Shown here: piece by piece, positions 8,073 to 16,482 of the stretch
How positions within the stretch are numbered: position 1 is the first letter of the stretch
How the letters are laid out: every line of letters starts with the position of its first letter
NCBI RefSeq assembly: GCF_001907675.1
Contig: NZ_MPNT01000015.1
Location: 81,564 to 145,563 of the forward strand
DNA length: 64,000 nucleotides
Direction of reading: 5' to 3'
Origin: Mycobacterium paraffinicum
Lineage (GTDB): Bacteria > Actinomycetota > Actinomycetes > Mycobacteriales > Mycobacteriaceae
Translations under genes and position numbers: made by a program
The notes under the pieces: model-generated
Database searches by the model: none
Told to the model about the DNA's origin: nothing
The model's input: the letters and a program-made list of their open reading frames with translations, nothing else

Positions 8073-9244
8073 TTCCGGGGTAAGCCAAGCACCCGCTCGG
8101 CGATGATGTTCCGCTGAATTTCCGACGTGCCGCCCGCGATGGTCGCGGCGAAGCTGCGTGCGTATCGGTCGAACCAGCTGCGGTAATGGCTGTCGAGATT
8201 CAAGGCGGCGAACGGGGCGGTCACCACGCGGTGCACGAGCCCGTCCGTCTGCGCGGCATTCAGCGCGTCCTCGGACGCGCGTTGCAGGGCCTCGGAGCCC
8301 AGCAGCTTGAGTACCGATTGGGCCGGTACGTCCTCTTCCCCGCGCGCGGCACGCGACAACGCCGCGGATCCCAGTAGCCGCAGGGCGTAGGCGTCCATCA
8401 CCAGGGTGGCGTAGCGATCCCGCTCCAGCGAGCTCGAGGGCGCGAAATCGATACTCAATTCATGCAGCAGGTCGACGTACCCCATCCACAGCATCACGCG
8501 CTCGTGTCCCAGGGAACCGGTGGCCACCCGCCATCCGCCGTTGAGTTCGCCCACCAAATTCTCGGCCGGCACCCGCGCGTCGGTGAAAAACACCTCGTTG
8601 AAGTCGACTTCATCGCTGTCACAGATCGACGCGAACGGGCGGCGCACCACCCCCGGCGTATCGGTCGGGATCAGCAGCACGCTAATACCCTTGTGCTTCG
8701 GCGCCTTTGGATCGGTGCGCACGAAGGTCAGCAACACGTCGGCATCGTGGGCACCCGAAGTCCACACCTTCTGCCCGTTGACGACGAAGTGGTCACCGTC
8801 AAGCACCGCGCGCGTTTTCAGCGACGCGAGATCCGATCCCGCCCCCGGCTCGCTCATCCCCAGCGACGCGGTCATCTCGGCCCGCAATATCGGCACCGCC
8901 CACCGGCGCTTTTGTTCGGGCGTCCCGAAGGTCAACAGCGAGGCCGCGATGATGCCCACGCCCTGCGGATTGAAGCTCTGGTAGATGCGCCGCCGCCCGA
9001 GCTCCTCGAGGTACACGTATTGCTGCAGCAGCGTGGCGTTGCGCCCGCCGAACTCCGGCGGATTCCCGGGGAGCAGCCACCCGCTGTCGAACAGCAGCCG
9101 CTGCCAGCGTCGGGCCCATCCCGGGACGTGCGAGCTGGAGCGCGGCCGTTCGAACGCCTCGGCGTCGGAGGGCAGATGGGCGTCCAGGAAGGCGATGAAT
9201 TCGCAGCGGAAAGCCTCCACGTCGGCGTCAAAGGTGAGCTGCAC
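8069..9244 (-). CDS. Acyl-CoA dehydrogenase (FadE-type)
   Basis: About 391 aa. Motifs: SLGMSEPGAGSDLASLKTRA, NGQKVWTSGAHDADVLLTFVRT and AGGTSEIQRNIIAERVLGL. The start is placed at GTG 9244 (MQLTFDADVEAFRCEF), matching the usual FadE N-terminus, with GGGGAG a few bases upstream; an in-frame GTG at 9292 would add 16 unlikely residues. It is divergent from the TetR gene at 9421 across a perfect GAGAATAGTATTCTC dyad, so it is a likely target of that regulator. No partner subunit adjoins it. Confidence 0.87.
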   Translation of the reverse strand: MQLTFDADVEAFRCEFIAFLDAHLPSDAEAFERPRSSSHVPGWARRWQRLLFDSGWLLPGNPPEFGGRNATLLQQYVYLEELGRRRIYQSFNPQGVGIIAASLLTFGTPEQKRRWAVPILRAEMTASLGMSEPGAGSDLASLKTRAVLDGDHFVVNGQKVWTSGAHDADVLLTFVRTDPKAPKHKGISVLLIPTDTPGVVRRPFASICDSDEVDFNEVFFTDARVPAENLVGELNGGWRVATGSLGHERVMLWMGYVDLLHELSIDFAPSSSLERDRYATLVMDAYALRLLGSAALSRAARGEEDVPAQSVLKLLGSEALQRASEDALNAAQTDGLVHRVVTAPFAALNLDSHYRSWFDRYARSFAATIAGGTSEIQRNIIAERVLGLPRN

Positions 9245-9349
9245 GTGACTCCCCGCAACGGTCGTGAGCACTCCCCCGCGTCGGTAGATCACGATTTCCG
9301 CCGACCGCCCGGTTCGCTCTTATGATTACGCTTCCATACACACGTCTAA

Positions 9350-9364
9350 GAGAATAGTATTCTC
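9350..9364. promoter_or_regulatory. Operator-like dyad GAGAAT-AGT-ATTCTC
   Basis: 15-bp dyad with perfect 6-bp arms between divergent FadE (start 9244) and TetR (start 9421). Identical in all 15 bases to the site at 47030-47044. Position between regulator and target is classic for autoregulated TetR repressors. Confidence 0.8.
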
Positions 9365-9420
9365 GCAGCGAGAAAGTTACAATCTCCGACACATGATCCG
9401 TGAGGGGGTCGAGCGCAGCG

Positions 9421-10137
9421 ATGTCACGGCGTTCTCCGGTAGAGTCCAATCATGTTCTCCCCTCGCGGCAATCAGCTGAGCCGGCGTTGACCAGTCCGAG
9501 CGAGGAGCCGGCCTGGAAGCAGCGGGCCGTCGAGCGGTCGATCAAGACGGCGAAACTGCGTGCCGCGCAGCGCGTTCAGCGCTTTCTGGACGCCGCCCAG
9601 GCGATCATCATCGAGAAGGGCTCCACGGACTTTACCGTGCAGGAGGTCGTGGACCGGTCCCGTCAGTCGTTGCGCAGCTTCTACCTGCAGTTCGACGGCA
9701 AGCACGAGCTGCTGCTGGCGCTGTTCGAAGACGCCCTGAGCCGGTCCGCCGATCAGATTCGCGCCGCCACCGAGAGCCAAGCCGATCCCCTGGAGCGCCT
9801 CAAGGTCGCGGTCCAACTCCTCTACGAGGCATCCTGTCCGGATCCGACCGCGAAGCGGCCGCTGTTCACCGATTTCGCTCCGCGGTTGCTAGTTACGCAT
9901 CCCGCCGAGGTCAAGGTGGCGCACGCGCCCTTGTTGGCCTTGCTAACGGAGCTCATGGAGGCGGCCTACGACGCCGGCGAGCTGCGTGCGGGCGTGAATG
10001 CGAAGCGTATGGCCGCGATGACCATGCAGACGGTCATGTTCATCGCGCAATCCAGCGGCGGCTCAGACGACGCGACCATCCACCCCATCACCAGCGATGA
10101 GGTGTGGGATTTCTGCTCGCGCGGCTTCGTCGGCTAG
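9421..10137 (+). CDS. TetR-family regulator, candidate controller of the GAGAAT-ATTCTC regulon
   Basis: 238 aa from ATG 9421; GTG 9400 is an alternative. The N-terminal HTH region is FLDAAQAIIIEKGSTDFTVQEVVDRSRQSLRSFYLQFDGKHELL, where VQEVVDRSRQSLRSFY is the recognition segment. The rest is an all-helical ligand domain. An extended N-terminal tail rich in Ser, Pro and Arg precedes the HTH. It is flanked by dyads at 9350-9364 (its own promoter) and 10189-10203 (after its stop, before the SDR). Best local candidate to bind all five dyads; ligand unknown, possibly an acyl-CoA. Confidence 0.85.
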   Translation: MSRRSPVESNHVLPSRQSAEPALTSPSEEPAWKQRAVERSIKTAKLRAAQRVQRFLDAAQAIIIEKGSTDFTVQEVVDRSRQSLRSFYLQFDGKHELLLALFEDALSRSADQIRAATESQADPLERLKVAVQLLYEASCPDPTAKRPLFTDFAPRLLVTHPAEVKVAHAPLLALLTELMEAAYDAGELRAGVNAKRMAAMTMQTVMFIAQSSGGSDDATIHPITSDEVWDFCSRGFVG

Positions 10138-10188
10138 CTGCGCAGGCCTCACCCAGAGCTGATCAAATACCGCACGCCGTTTGCTGCT

Positions 10189-10203
10189 GAGAATCAGATT
10201 CTC
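10189..10203. promoter_or_regulatory. Operator-like dyad GAGAAT-CAG-ATTCTC
   Basis: Perfect-armed dyad in the 226-bp gap between the TetR gene and the SDR gene starting at 10364, about 160 bp upstream of that start. A TTGACA hexamer at 10243-10248 may be part of the promoter, though no convincing -10 is seen. Confidence 0.75.
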
Positions 10204-10363
10204 TAATATATAGAATCACGAATAGCCAAAACGGATTCGTCGTTGACACCCCTGACGGGGTGGTGACAGAGTGCAAAAGGCGGCGAGACCCGCGGTCCCG
10301 GGGACGCGGTCCCGGCTGTTCTGAGCTGGGGCGCGTGATCACTAGTCAGGAGTTGAGGAAGCC

Positions 10364-11212
10364 ATGGCCGGACGTGTTGAGGGCAAAGTCGCTTTCGTCA
10401 CCGGGGCGGCGCGCGGTCAGGGCCGCAGCCACGCGGTGCGGTTGGCGCAAGAGGGTGCCGACATCATCGCCATCGACATCTGCAAGCCCATCCGCGAGGG
10501 CGTCACGGACACCGCCATCCCCGCCTCGACGCCCGAGGACCTCGCCGAGACGGCCGACCTGGTCAAGGGGCACGACCGCAGGATCTTCACCGCCGAAGTC
10601 GACGTGCGCGACTACGACGCGCTGAAGGCCGCGGTGGACAGCGGTGTCGAACAACTCGGCCGGCTGGACATCATCGTGGCGAACGCCGGGATCGGCAATG
10701 GCGGCGACACTTTGGACAAGACCAGCGAAGAAGACTGGACCGAGATGATCGACATCAACCTGGCGGGGGTGTGGAAAACCGTGAAAGCCGGTGTGCCGCA
10801 TCTCCTGTCGGGCGGCAGGGGCGGTTCGATCGTCCTGACGAGCTCGGTCGGCGGGCTGAAGGCCTACCCCCACACCGGCCACTACGTCGCAGCCAAGCAC
10901 GGTGTCGTCGGGTTGATGCGCGCCTTCGGCGTCGAGTTGGGGCAGCACATGATTCGGGTCAACTCGGTGCACCCGACGCACGTCAAGACGCCGATGCTGC
11001 ACAACGAGGGCACGTTCAAGATGTTCCGCCCGGACCTGGAGAACCCCGGTCCCGACGACATGGCGCCGATCTGCCAGCTGTTCCACACCATGCCGATTCC
11101 GTGGGTGGAGCCGATCGACGTCAGCAATGCGGTGCTGTTCTTCGCCTCCGACGAATCCCGCTACATCACCGGCGTGACCCTGCCCATCGATGCGGGTAGC
11201 TGCTTGAAATAG
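10364..11212 (+). CDS. Mycofactocin-type short-chain dehydrogenase
   Basis: 282 aa. It has the glycine-rich motif TGAARGQGRSHAVRLAQEGADIIAIDIC and the insertion EGVTDTAIPASTPEDLAETADLV before the adenine pocket, both typical of the actinobacterial SDR family with non-exchangeable NAD re-oxidised through mycofactocin (the TIGR03971 type). The catalytic set is present as S in SIVLTSSVGG and YVAAKHG. ATG start has GAGGAAG upstream. A GAGAAT-CAG-ATTCTC dyad lies 5'. It would oxidise a secondary alcohol in the local pathway. Confidence 0.87.
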   Translation: MAGRVEGKVAFVTGAARGQGRSHAVRLAQEGADIIAIDICKPIREGVTDTAIPASTPEDLAETADLVKGHDRRIFTAEVDVRDYDALKAAVDSGVEQLGRLDIIVANAGIGNGGDTLDKTSEEDWTEMIDINLAGVWKTVKAGVPHLLSGGRGGSIVLTSSVGGLKAYPHTGHYVAAKHGVVGLMRAFGVELGQHMIRVNSVHPTHVKTPMLHNEGTFKMFRPDLENPGPDDMAPICQLFHTMPIPWVEPIDVSNAVLFFASDESRYITGVTLPIDAGSCLK

Positions 11213-11223
11213 AGTTCCGTCCC

Positions 11224-12054
11224 ATGGACGGGTTTGAGGGTCGCGGAACGGTGGTCACCGGCGGGGCGAGCGGTATCGGTCTGGCCACCGCCACCGAATT
11301 CGCCCGCCGGGGCGCCCGCGTGGTGCTCTCCGACGTCGATCGGCCCGGCCTGGAGCAGGCGGTAAACCACCTGCACGCCCAGGGATTCGACGCGCACGGC
11401 GTCGTCTGCGACGTCCGGCATCTCCACGAAATGGTTCACCTCGCGAAAGAATCCTTCCGCCTGCTCGGCCGCGTCGACGTCGTCTTCAGCAACGCCGGCA
11501 TCGTGGTCGCGGGCCCGATCGCGCAAATGACCCACGACGACTGGCGCTGGGTCATCGACATCGACCTATGGGGCAACATCCACGCCGTCGAGGCCTTCCT
11601 GCCGAGGTTGCTCGAACAGGGCACGGGCGGCCACCTCGCGTTCACCGCGTCCTTCGCCGGCCTCGTTCCCAACGCCGGCCTCGGGGCGTACGGCGTCGCC
11701 AAATACGGCGTGGTCGGCCTGGCCGAGACGCTCGCCCGCGAGGTCAAGGACAACGGCATCGGAGTTTCGGTGCTGTGCCCGATGGTGGTGGAAACAAAGC
11801 TGGTCTCCAACTCGGAACGCATCCGAGGCGCGGATTACGGGCTGTCGTCGTCGCCGGAGGCGGCGGATGGGACGCTGCCGACGCAGGACGAGAGCGTGAC
11901 CGTCCACGACGTCGCCCGGTTGACGGCGGACGCGATCCTGGCCAACCGCCTGTACGTGCTGCCGCACGAGGCCGCCCGGGCCTCGATCCGCCGCAGGTTC
12001 GAGCGCATCGACCGCACCTTCTCCGAGCAGGCCGCCGAAGGATGGAGCCACTAA
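11224..12054 (+). CDS. Short-chain dehydrogenase/reductase
   Basis: 276 aa classical SDR. TGGASGIGLATATEFARRG binds NAD(P); FSNAGI and the YGVAKYG catalytic motif are intact. The C-terminal extension (RASIRRRFERIDRTFSEQAAEGW) is typical of longer mycobacterial SDRs. ATG start lies 11 nt after the upstream SDR stop, so the two are probably co-transcribed. It converges with the next SDR, overlapping it by 4 bp. Substrate not assignable. Confidence 0.87.
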   Translation: MDGFEGRGTVVTGGASGIGLATATEFARRGARVVLSDVDRPGLEQAVNHLHAQGFDAHGVVCDVRHLHEMVHLAKESFRLLGRVDVVFSNAGIVVAGPIAQMTHDDWRWVIDIDLWGNIHAVEAFLPRLLEQGTGGHLAFTASFAGLVPNAGLGAYGVAKYGVVGLAETLAREVKDNGIGVSVLCPMVVETKLVSNSERIRGADYGLSSSPEAADGTLPTQDESVTVHDVARLTADAILANRLYVLPHEAARASIRRRFERIDRTFSEQAAEGWSH

Positions 12055-12860
12055 CCGGACGGACCGAGCCGGTAATCCCCCGTCGACGGGTCGTGATACC
12101 AACCGCTCGCCGCGTGGGTGCCGCCATCGACGTGCAGGGTCTGCCCGGTCAGGTACGCCGACATGTCCGACGCCAAAAACACTGCCACACCGGCGATCTC
12201 GTCGACATGGCCGGGACGGCCCAGCGGCACGACGTGGCCGATTCCGGCCAGCGCCGCCTCGCCCCCGAGCCGCGCCAGCCCTTCGGTGAGCGTGATGTCG
12301 GGGGCGATCGCGTTGACCCGGATGCCGTGCGGCGCCAGTTCGAGCGCCGCGGTCTGGGTGTAGTTGATGACGCCCGCCTTGGCCGCCGCGTACGCCGCAT
12401 AGCCCGGCGCGGCGCGCACCCCCTCGATCGACGTCACCGAGATGATGCTGCCGCCCTGGCCCGCTGACACCAGCTGCCTCGCGACGCGTTGGGTGCACAG
12501 CAACACGTGGCGCAGGTTCGCCCGGTACAGCGCATCCCAACCGTTCTCACTGGTTTCCAACAGCGGTGACGCGAAGACCCCTCCGGCGTTGTTGACCAGG
12601 ATCGAAGGAATGCCGAGCTCGGCGTTGGTTCGCTGCAGCGCATCGTCCACCTGGCCGCTGTCTCGCACATCCGCCACGATGCCCAGGGCCCCAATGGATT
12701 CGGTCGCGGAGGCGCAGGTCTGCGGGTCTCGTTCCCAGATCGCGACCGAGGCACCGAAGGCGGTGAGTCCGGCCGCGATGCCGCGACCGATGCCCGCCCC
12801 GCCACCGCTGACCACCGCCACGCGGCCGGTGAGCATGATGTCCGAGGGATCGATCGCCAT
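12051..12860 (-). CDS. Short-chain dehydrogenase/reductase
   Basis: 269 aa classical SDR with SGGGAGIGRGIAAGL, LVNNAGG and YAAYAAAKAG, and the C-terminal FLASDMSAYLTGQTLHVDGG typical of FabG-like enzymes. It starts 6 nt after the stop of the fused CoA-transferase gene, so it lies downstream of that gene in the same transcript. A role as 3-hydroxyacyl-CoA or alcohol dehydrogenase is plausible. Confidence 0.86.
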   Translation of the reverse strand: MAIDPSDIMLTGRVAVVSGGGAGIGRGIAAGLTAFGASVAIWERDPQTCASATESIGALGIVADVRDSGQVDDALQRTNAELGIPSILVNNAGGVFASPLLETSENGWDALYRANLRHVLLCTQRVARQLVSAGQGGSIISVTSIEGVRAAPGYAAYAAAKAGVINYTQTAALELAPHGIRVNAIAPDITLTEGLARLGGEAALAGIGHVVPLGRPGHVDEIAGVAVFLASDMSAYLTGQTLHVDGGTHAASGWYHDPSTGDYRLGPSG

Positions 12861-12866
12861 CAGCGG

Positions 12867-15284
12867 TCACATCGCCGGCGCGTGGCCGATAACCCCGTCG
12901 GCTTCCAGCTCGGCGATCTCCGCGTCGCTCAAGCCGAGTTCGGCCAGCAACTCGTGGTTGTGCTGCCCCAGCAGCGGCGCGTGCTGGGTGTGGAACTTCG
13001 CCGGCCCGGCGGACGACCTCATCGGCACGGTGCTGAGCCTAGCGGGGCCATTGACCGGGTGGTCGACTTCCTCGAAGAACCCGCGAAACGTCAGCTGTTC
13101 CAGTTCGGTCTGGCGGTGCGGTTGCATGACCTTGGCCACCGGAACGCCGGTGTCCCAGAGCGCGGCGACGATCTCGTCAGCGCCGCGGCTTGCACACCAC
13201 GCGGACAACCGCGCGTCGATGAGGTCGTGGCGCGCCTTCCGCCCGCTTGCGGTGGCCAGCTTGGGATCCGTTGCCCACGTGGGTGACCCGATCGCCGCGC
13301 ACAGGCTCTTCCACTGCTCATCGGTGGTCACGGCGATCGCCACCCAGGTGTCGGGCAGGCCGAACTCGTCGATGTCGGCGCTCCGGTAGAGGTTTTGCGG
13401 CGCCGCCTTCGGCCCCCGGTTGCCCTCGCGTTCCAACAGCGCTCCGTACGCGGAGTATTCGATGAGCTGCTCGGCGGCGATGCTGAGCGCGGCGTCGACC
13501 ATCGACGCTTCGACGAACACGCCTTCGCCGGTGCGCCGGCGGTGCGCGAGCGCCAGCAACAGCGCATTCGCGGCGTGCATGCCCGCATTGGGGTCACCGA
13601 CCGAATAGGGGTCGTACGGCGTGCGGTCGGCGTATCCGGTCAGCCAGGTCACTCCGGACGCCGCCTCGATGACATACGCGAATGCCGGGTTGTCGCGCCA
13701 TGGCCCGTCCAGGCCGAACCCCGGCATCCGTACCAGCACGGCGTCAGGCTTGATGGCCTGCAGCGCAGCGAAATCCAACCCCATCTGGTCGAGGACGCGG
13801 GGCGTGAAGTTTTCCACGACCACGTCGCAGGTCGCGATGAGCCGACGCAACAGCTCCCGGCCGCGCGGGCTCTGCAGGTCCAGGGTCAGGTCTTTCTTGT
13901 TCGTGTTGAGCGCCGCGAAAATCGGTGACTTCTCCCACCACTGGGTTTCGGTGACGGGCACGCCGGCGATGAGCCGGCTCCCGTCGGGGTGGCGGGCGGA
14001 CTCCACGTGGATCACCTCGGCGCCCAGCATCGCCAGGAAATGGGTGCAGCACGGACCGGCCCAAAACGTCGTCATGTCGACCACCCGAAGCCCGTTGAGG
14101 GGCAGCGGGTTCGCGGGCCGGCTCGGTCGGGGACGAAGGGGTAGGTCCGCGGTCCGGTACCGCGCCGTGTGCTCCCCCAGCCGCGGCGCCGGCCGCGGTG
14201 GGCGCAGCGGCGGGGGCCGCATTCGGTAGGGGTGACCCGGCTGCGTGAACCGGTCGCCGGGATTGCGCACAAACGAACCGCGTTCGCGGAAATGATCGAG
14301 AGTTTCGATGTTGGCGCCGTTGGCGACCGGAGCGTTCGGTATCCGAAACGCCGTCGTGAGTTCTCGGATCTCGTCGACCGTGTGGTCTTCGAACCACGCG
14401 TAGATCTCGTCGGCCTTGAGGTTGGCCCGCTCGGTGATCGTCAGATCCGCGTCCTCGTCGATCCATTCCGGACGGCCGATCATCGCGCACAAGTCGAACC
14501 ACTGTTGCGCGGTCCCGCAGCCGACGTCCACCAGCCCGTCCTTGGCGCGCGTGACGCCCGGGACCGTAAGGCGCCGCGCGTCCCGCCACGGCCGCCCTAG
14601 CATCTCGAAATAGGTGACGGGATAGTAAGTCAGCGAGAGTATTTGGACCTCCAGCATCGACAGGTCCAGGATTTCACCCGCGCCGCCACCGGTTCGGCCG
14701 TATCGCGATGCCAGCATCGCCGCGCTCGCATAGACACCGGACAGATACTCGCCGACTTGTCCGCCCACGAACACCGGTGCGCGGTCCGCCTCGCCGCGCC
14801 CCAGGCCGACGATGCCGCCCGACCATGCCTGCAGCGTGAATTCGGTGGCCGCACGATCGTGCCAGGGGCCGGCTAGCCCGAAGGGCGTGATCGACACGAC
14901 GGTGAGGTGCGGATGGCGGCGGTGAATCGACGCGGGCGAAAAGCAGTCGTGGTCAGCAATTTTCGAGCCGCCGGACCATACCACCGCATCGGCGGCCGAG
15001 AGCAGCCTGTCTACCAGATTGACGTCGTCCTCGATACCCGGATGCGCGACGACGCTGTGCTTTGATCCGGCCAGAAAGTCGAACAACGCCCCGTCGACAC
15101 CGGGCGGTAGGTCGGCGCCGGACGCGGACCATGACCGCAGCGGATCGCCCTCCGGGGCCTCGACTTTGACGACGTCGGCTCCGCCGTCGGTGAGCAACTT
15201 GGTGCAGTAGGCCCCCGCTATTCCCGTGGATAGGTCGACCACGGTATAGCCGGTCAACGGTGGTTCGACGGTGGGTTCCGCCAC
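12867..15284 (-). CDS. Two-domain family III (CaiB/BaiF) CoA-transferase
   Basis: 805 aa, about twice the usual length, made of two CaiB/BaiF domains in tandem (roughly residues 8-360 and 390-795). Both carry the N-terminal signature (VVDLSTGIAGAYCTKLLTDGGADVVKVE; VVDMTTFWAGPCCTHFLAMLGAEVIHVE). The second domain has the catalytic-type Asp in SVGDPNAGMHAAN; at the same place the first domain reads VGEYLSGVYAS, with Glu for Asp. Family III enzymes move CoA between acids through an aspartyl-CoA thioester. The domain linker is proline/arginine rich. Such fusions may work as an internal heterodimer. It probably activates the pathway acid. Confidence 0.88.
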   Translation of the reverse strand: MAEPTVEPPLTGYTVVDLSTGIAGAYCTKLLTDGGADVVKVEAPEGDPLRSWSASGADLPPGVDGALFDFLAGSKHSVVAHPGIEDDVNLVDRLLSAADAVVWSGGSKIADHDCFSPASIHRRHPHLTVVSITPFGLAGPWHDRAATEFTLQAWSGGIVGLGRGEADRAPVFVGGQVGEYLSGVYASAAMLASRYGRTGGGAGEILDLSMLEVQILSLTYYPVTYFEMLGRPWRDARRLTVPGVTRAKDGLVDVGCGTAQQWFDLCAMIGRPEWIDEDADLTITERANLKADEIYAWFEDHTVDEIRELTTAFRIPNAPVANGANIETLDHFRERGSFVRNPGDRFTQPGHPYRMRPPPLRPPRPAPRLGEHTARYRTADLPLRPRPSRPANPLPLNGLRVVDMTTFWAGPCCTHFLAMLGAEVIHVESARHPDGSRLIAGVPVTETQWWEKSPIFAALNTNKKDLTLDLQSPRGRELLRRLIATCDVVVENFTPRVLDQMGLDFAALQAIKPDAVLVRMPGFGLDGPWRDNPAFAYVIEAASGVTWLTGYADRTPYDPYSVGDPNAGMHAANALLLALAHRRRTGEGVFVEASMVDAALSIAAEQLIEYSAYGALLEREGNRGPKAAPQNLYRSADIDEFGLPDTWVAIAVTTDEQWKSLCAAIGSPTWATDPKLATASGRKARHDLIDARLSAWCASRGADEIVAALWDTGVPVAKVMQPHRQTELEQLTFRGFFEEVDHPVNGPARLSTVPMRSSAGPAKFHTQHAPLLGQHNHELLAELGLSDAEIAELEADGVIGHAPAM

Positions 15285-15354
15285 TACCGCTTCCGCTCTC
15301 GATCGGGGTACCTGATGATCTCCTCGGCCGGCGGTTTGAACCTGGCGGACATGG

Positions 15355-16482
15355 CTATTCGTGCCACGACGGGCTGGACGTCAGCACCTCGGGTCCGTCG
15401 GCGGAGATCAATACCGCTTCCCGCCCGAAGACGGCGCCGGTCCCCTGCTCCCAGACGTAGCCCGTCACGGCGAGCACCATGCCCGGCTCCAGCCGTTCCC
15501 CGGCCGCGGTCGCCGGCAGGTGTTGCGTGACCACCGGCGGGTCAAAGCCCATGCCCAGCCCGCGGGTCACCGGCATCGGCGGCGCCGCTTCCCCCGCGGC
15601 CTGGTAGGCGCCGAGCAATTCGCTTGCTCCGGCCCCGGGTTGGCATGCGGCAAACAGTCTGTCCCACAGCCTGTCCCAGCGTTGATACAGCGCGGCGGCA
15701 CCGCGTCCCTGGCCGGCCGGCCAGGTGCGTCCTACCTCGCCGACGTAGCCGCCGGCCAGCACACCGACCGAGAACGCCACCAAGTCACCGTCTTTGACGT
15801 GGCCGTCACCAGTCGCCCGTCGCCACGGATGATCGCGTGAGGTCACCCAGGCGACGTCCTGGTTCGACGGGGTGCTCACCCCGCCGGCCGCGACGGCCTC
15901 GAGCAACACACCGGCCAGCGCCTGTTCGGTCACTCCGGGACGCAGTTCGGACACGGCGGCGGCCAAGCCCAACTCGGCGACCGCGATCGCCTCCCGCAAC
16001 GAAACCAGTTCCTCGGCCGTCTTGATGCGCCGGGCGGCGCGCATGGCCAGCTCACCGTCGACGAGTTCCGCGTTGGGAAACGCCGTCGGCAGCAGCTGCG
16101 CGAATACCGGTGATATCGCATCGGTCCCGACGCGCCGGGCGGCAGCCGCCCCGTCGATGCGTTGCAGCGCCGACACGGTGTTCATCGGGTTCCACGAGAT
16201 GCCGTACAGGTTCTCGTGCGGGATGTCGTCGGGAACCCCCTCGTCCCAGGTGCTGAGCAGGTGGATCGCGCCGGTCGCGCGCACCAGCACACACGTCGGG
16301 CCGAACGGCCGGGTGCCGGCGACCCACAACTGCGGTGCGCCGGTGACATAGCGGACGTTGGCTTGGCGGCCGAGGACCAGGACGTCGAGGTCGTGCGCCG
16401 CCATCTGGTCCAGCACCCGCTGGCGGCGACCCGAGCGCAGCGCGCGGTCGTCAGGCAGGACTTCAGTTCCCATAGGGGTCAT
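15355..16482 (-). CDS. M24 (Xaa-Pro peptidase/creatinase) fold protein with altered metal site
   Basis: 375 aa pita-bread fold protein. The two aspartates expected in GDLVxxDxG and GYxxDxxRTW are replaced: DGDLVAFSVGVLAGGYVGEVGRTW has S238 and E249, and GHGxG is GLGMG. The dinuclear metal site is therefore probably lost. It starts 20 bp inside the upstream M24 gene, which has all ligands, so the two are translationally coupled. It may be a non-metal creatinase-like hydrolase or a regulatory partner subunit; this is inference. Confidence 0.8.
   Translation of the reverse strand: MTPMGTEVLPDDRALRSGRRQRVLDQMAAHDLDVLVLGRQANVRYVTGAPQLWVAGTRPFGPTCVLVRATGAIHLLSTWDEGVPDDIPHENLYGISWNPMNTVSALQRIDGAAAARRVGTDAISPVFAQLLPTAFPNAELVDGELAMRAARRIKTAEELVSLREAIAVAELGLAAAVSELRPGVTEQALAGVLLEAVAAGGVSTPSNQDVAWVTSRDHPWRRATGDGHVKDGDLVAFSVGVLAGGYVGEVGRTWPAGQGRGAAALYQRWDRLWDRLFAACQPGAGASELLGAYQAAGEAAPPMPVTRGLGMGFDPPVVTQHLPATAAGERLEPGMVLAVTGYVWEQGTGAVFGREAVLISADGPEVLTSSPSWHE

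Noticed and set aside
10243..10270. SigA-like promoter with TTGACA upstream of the mycofactocin SDR
   Set aside because: The -35-like TTGACA is clear but no TANNNT -10 lies at a suitable distance, so no promoter is called.
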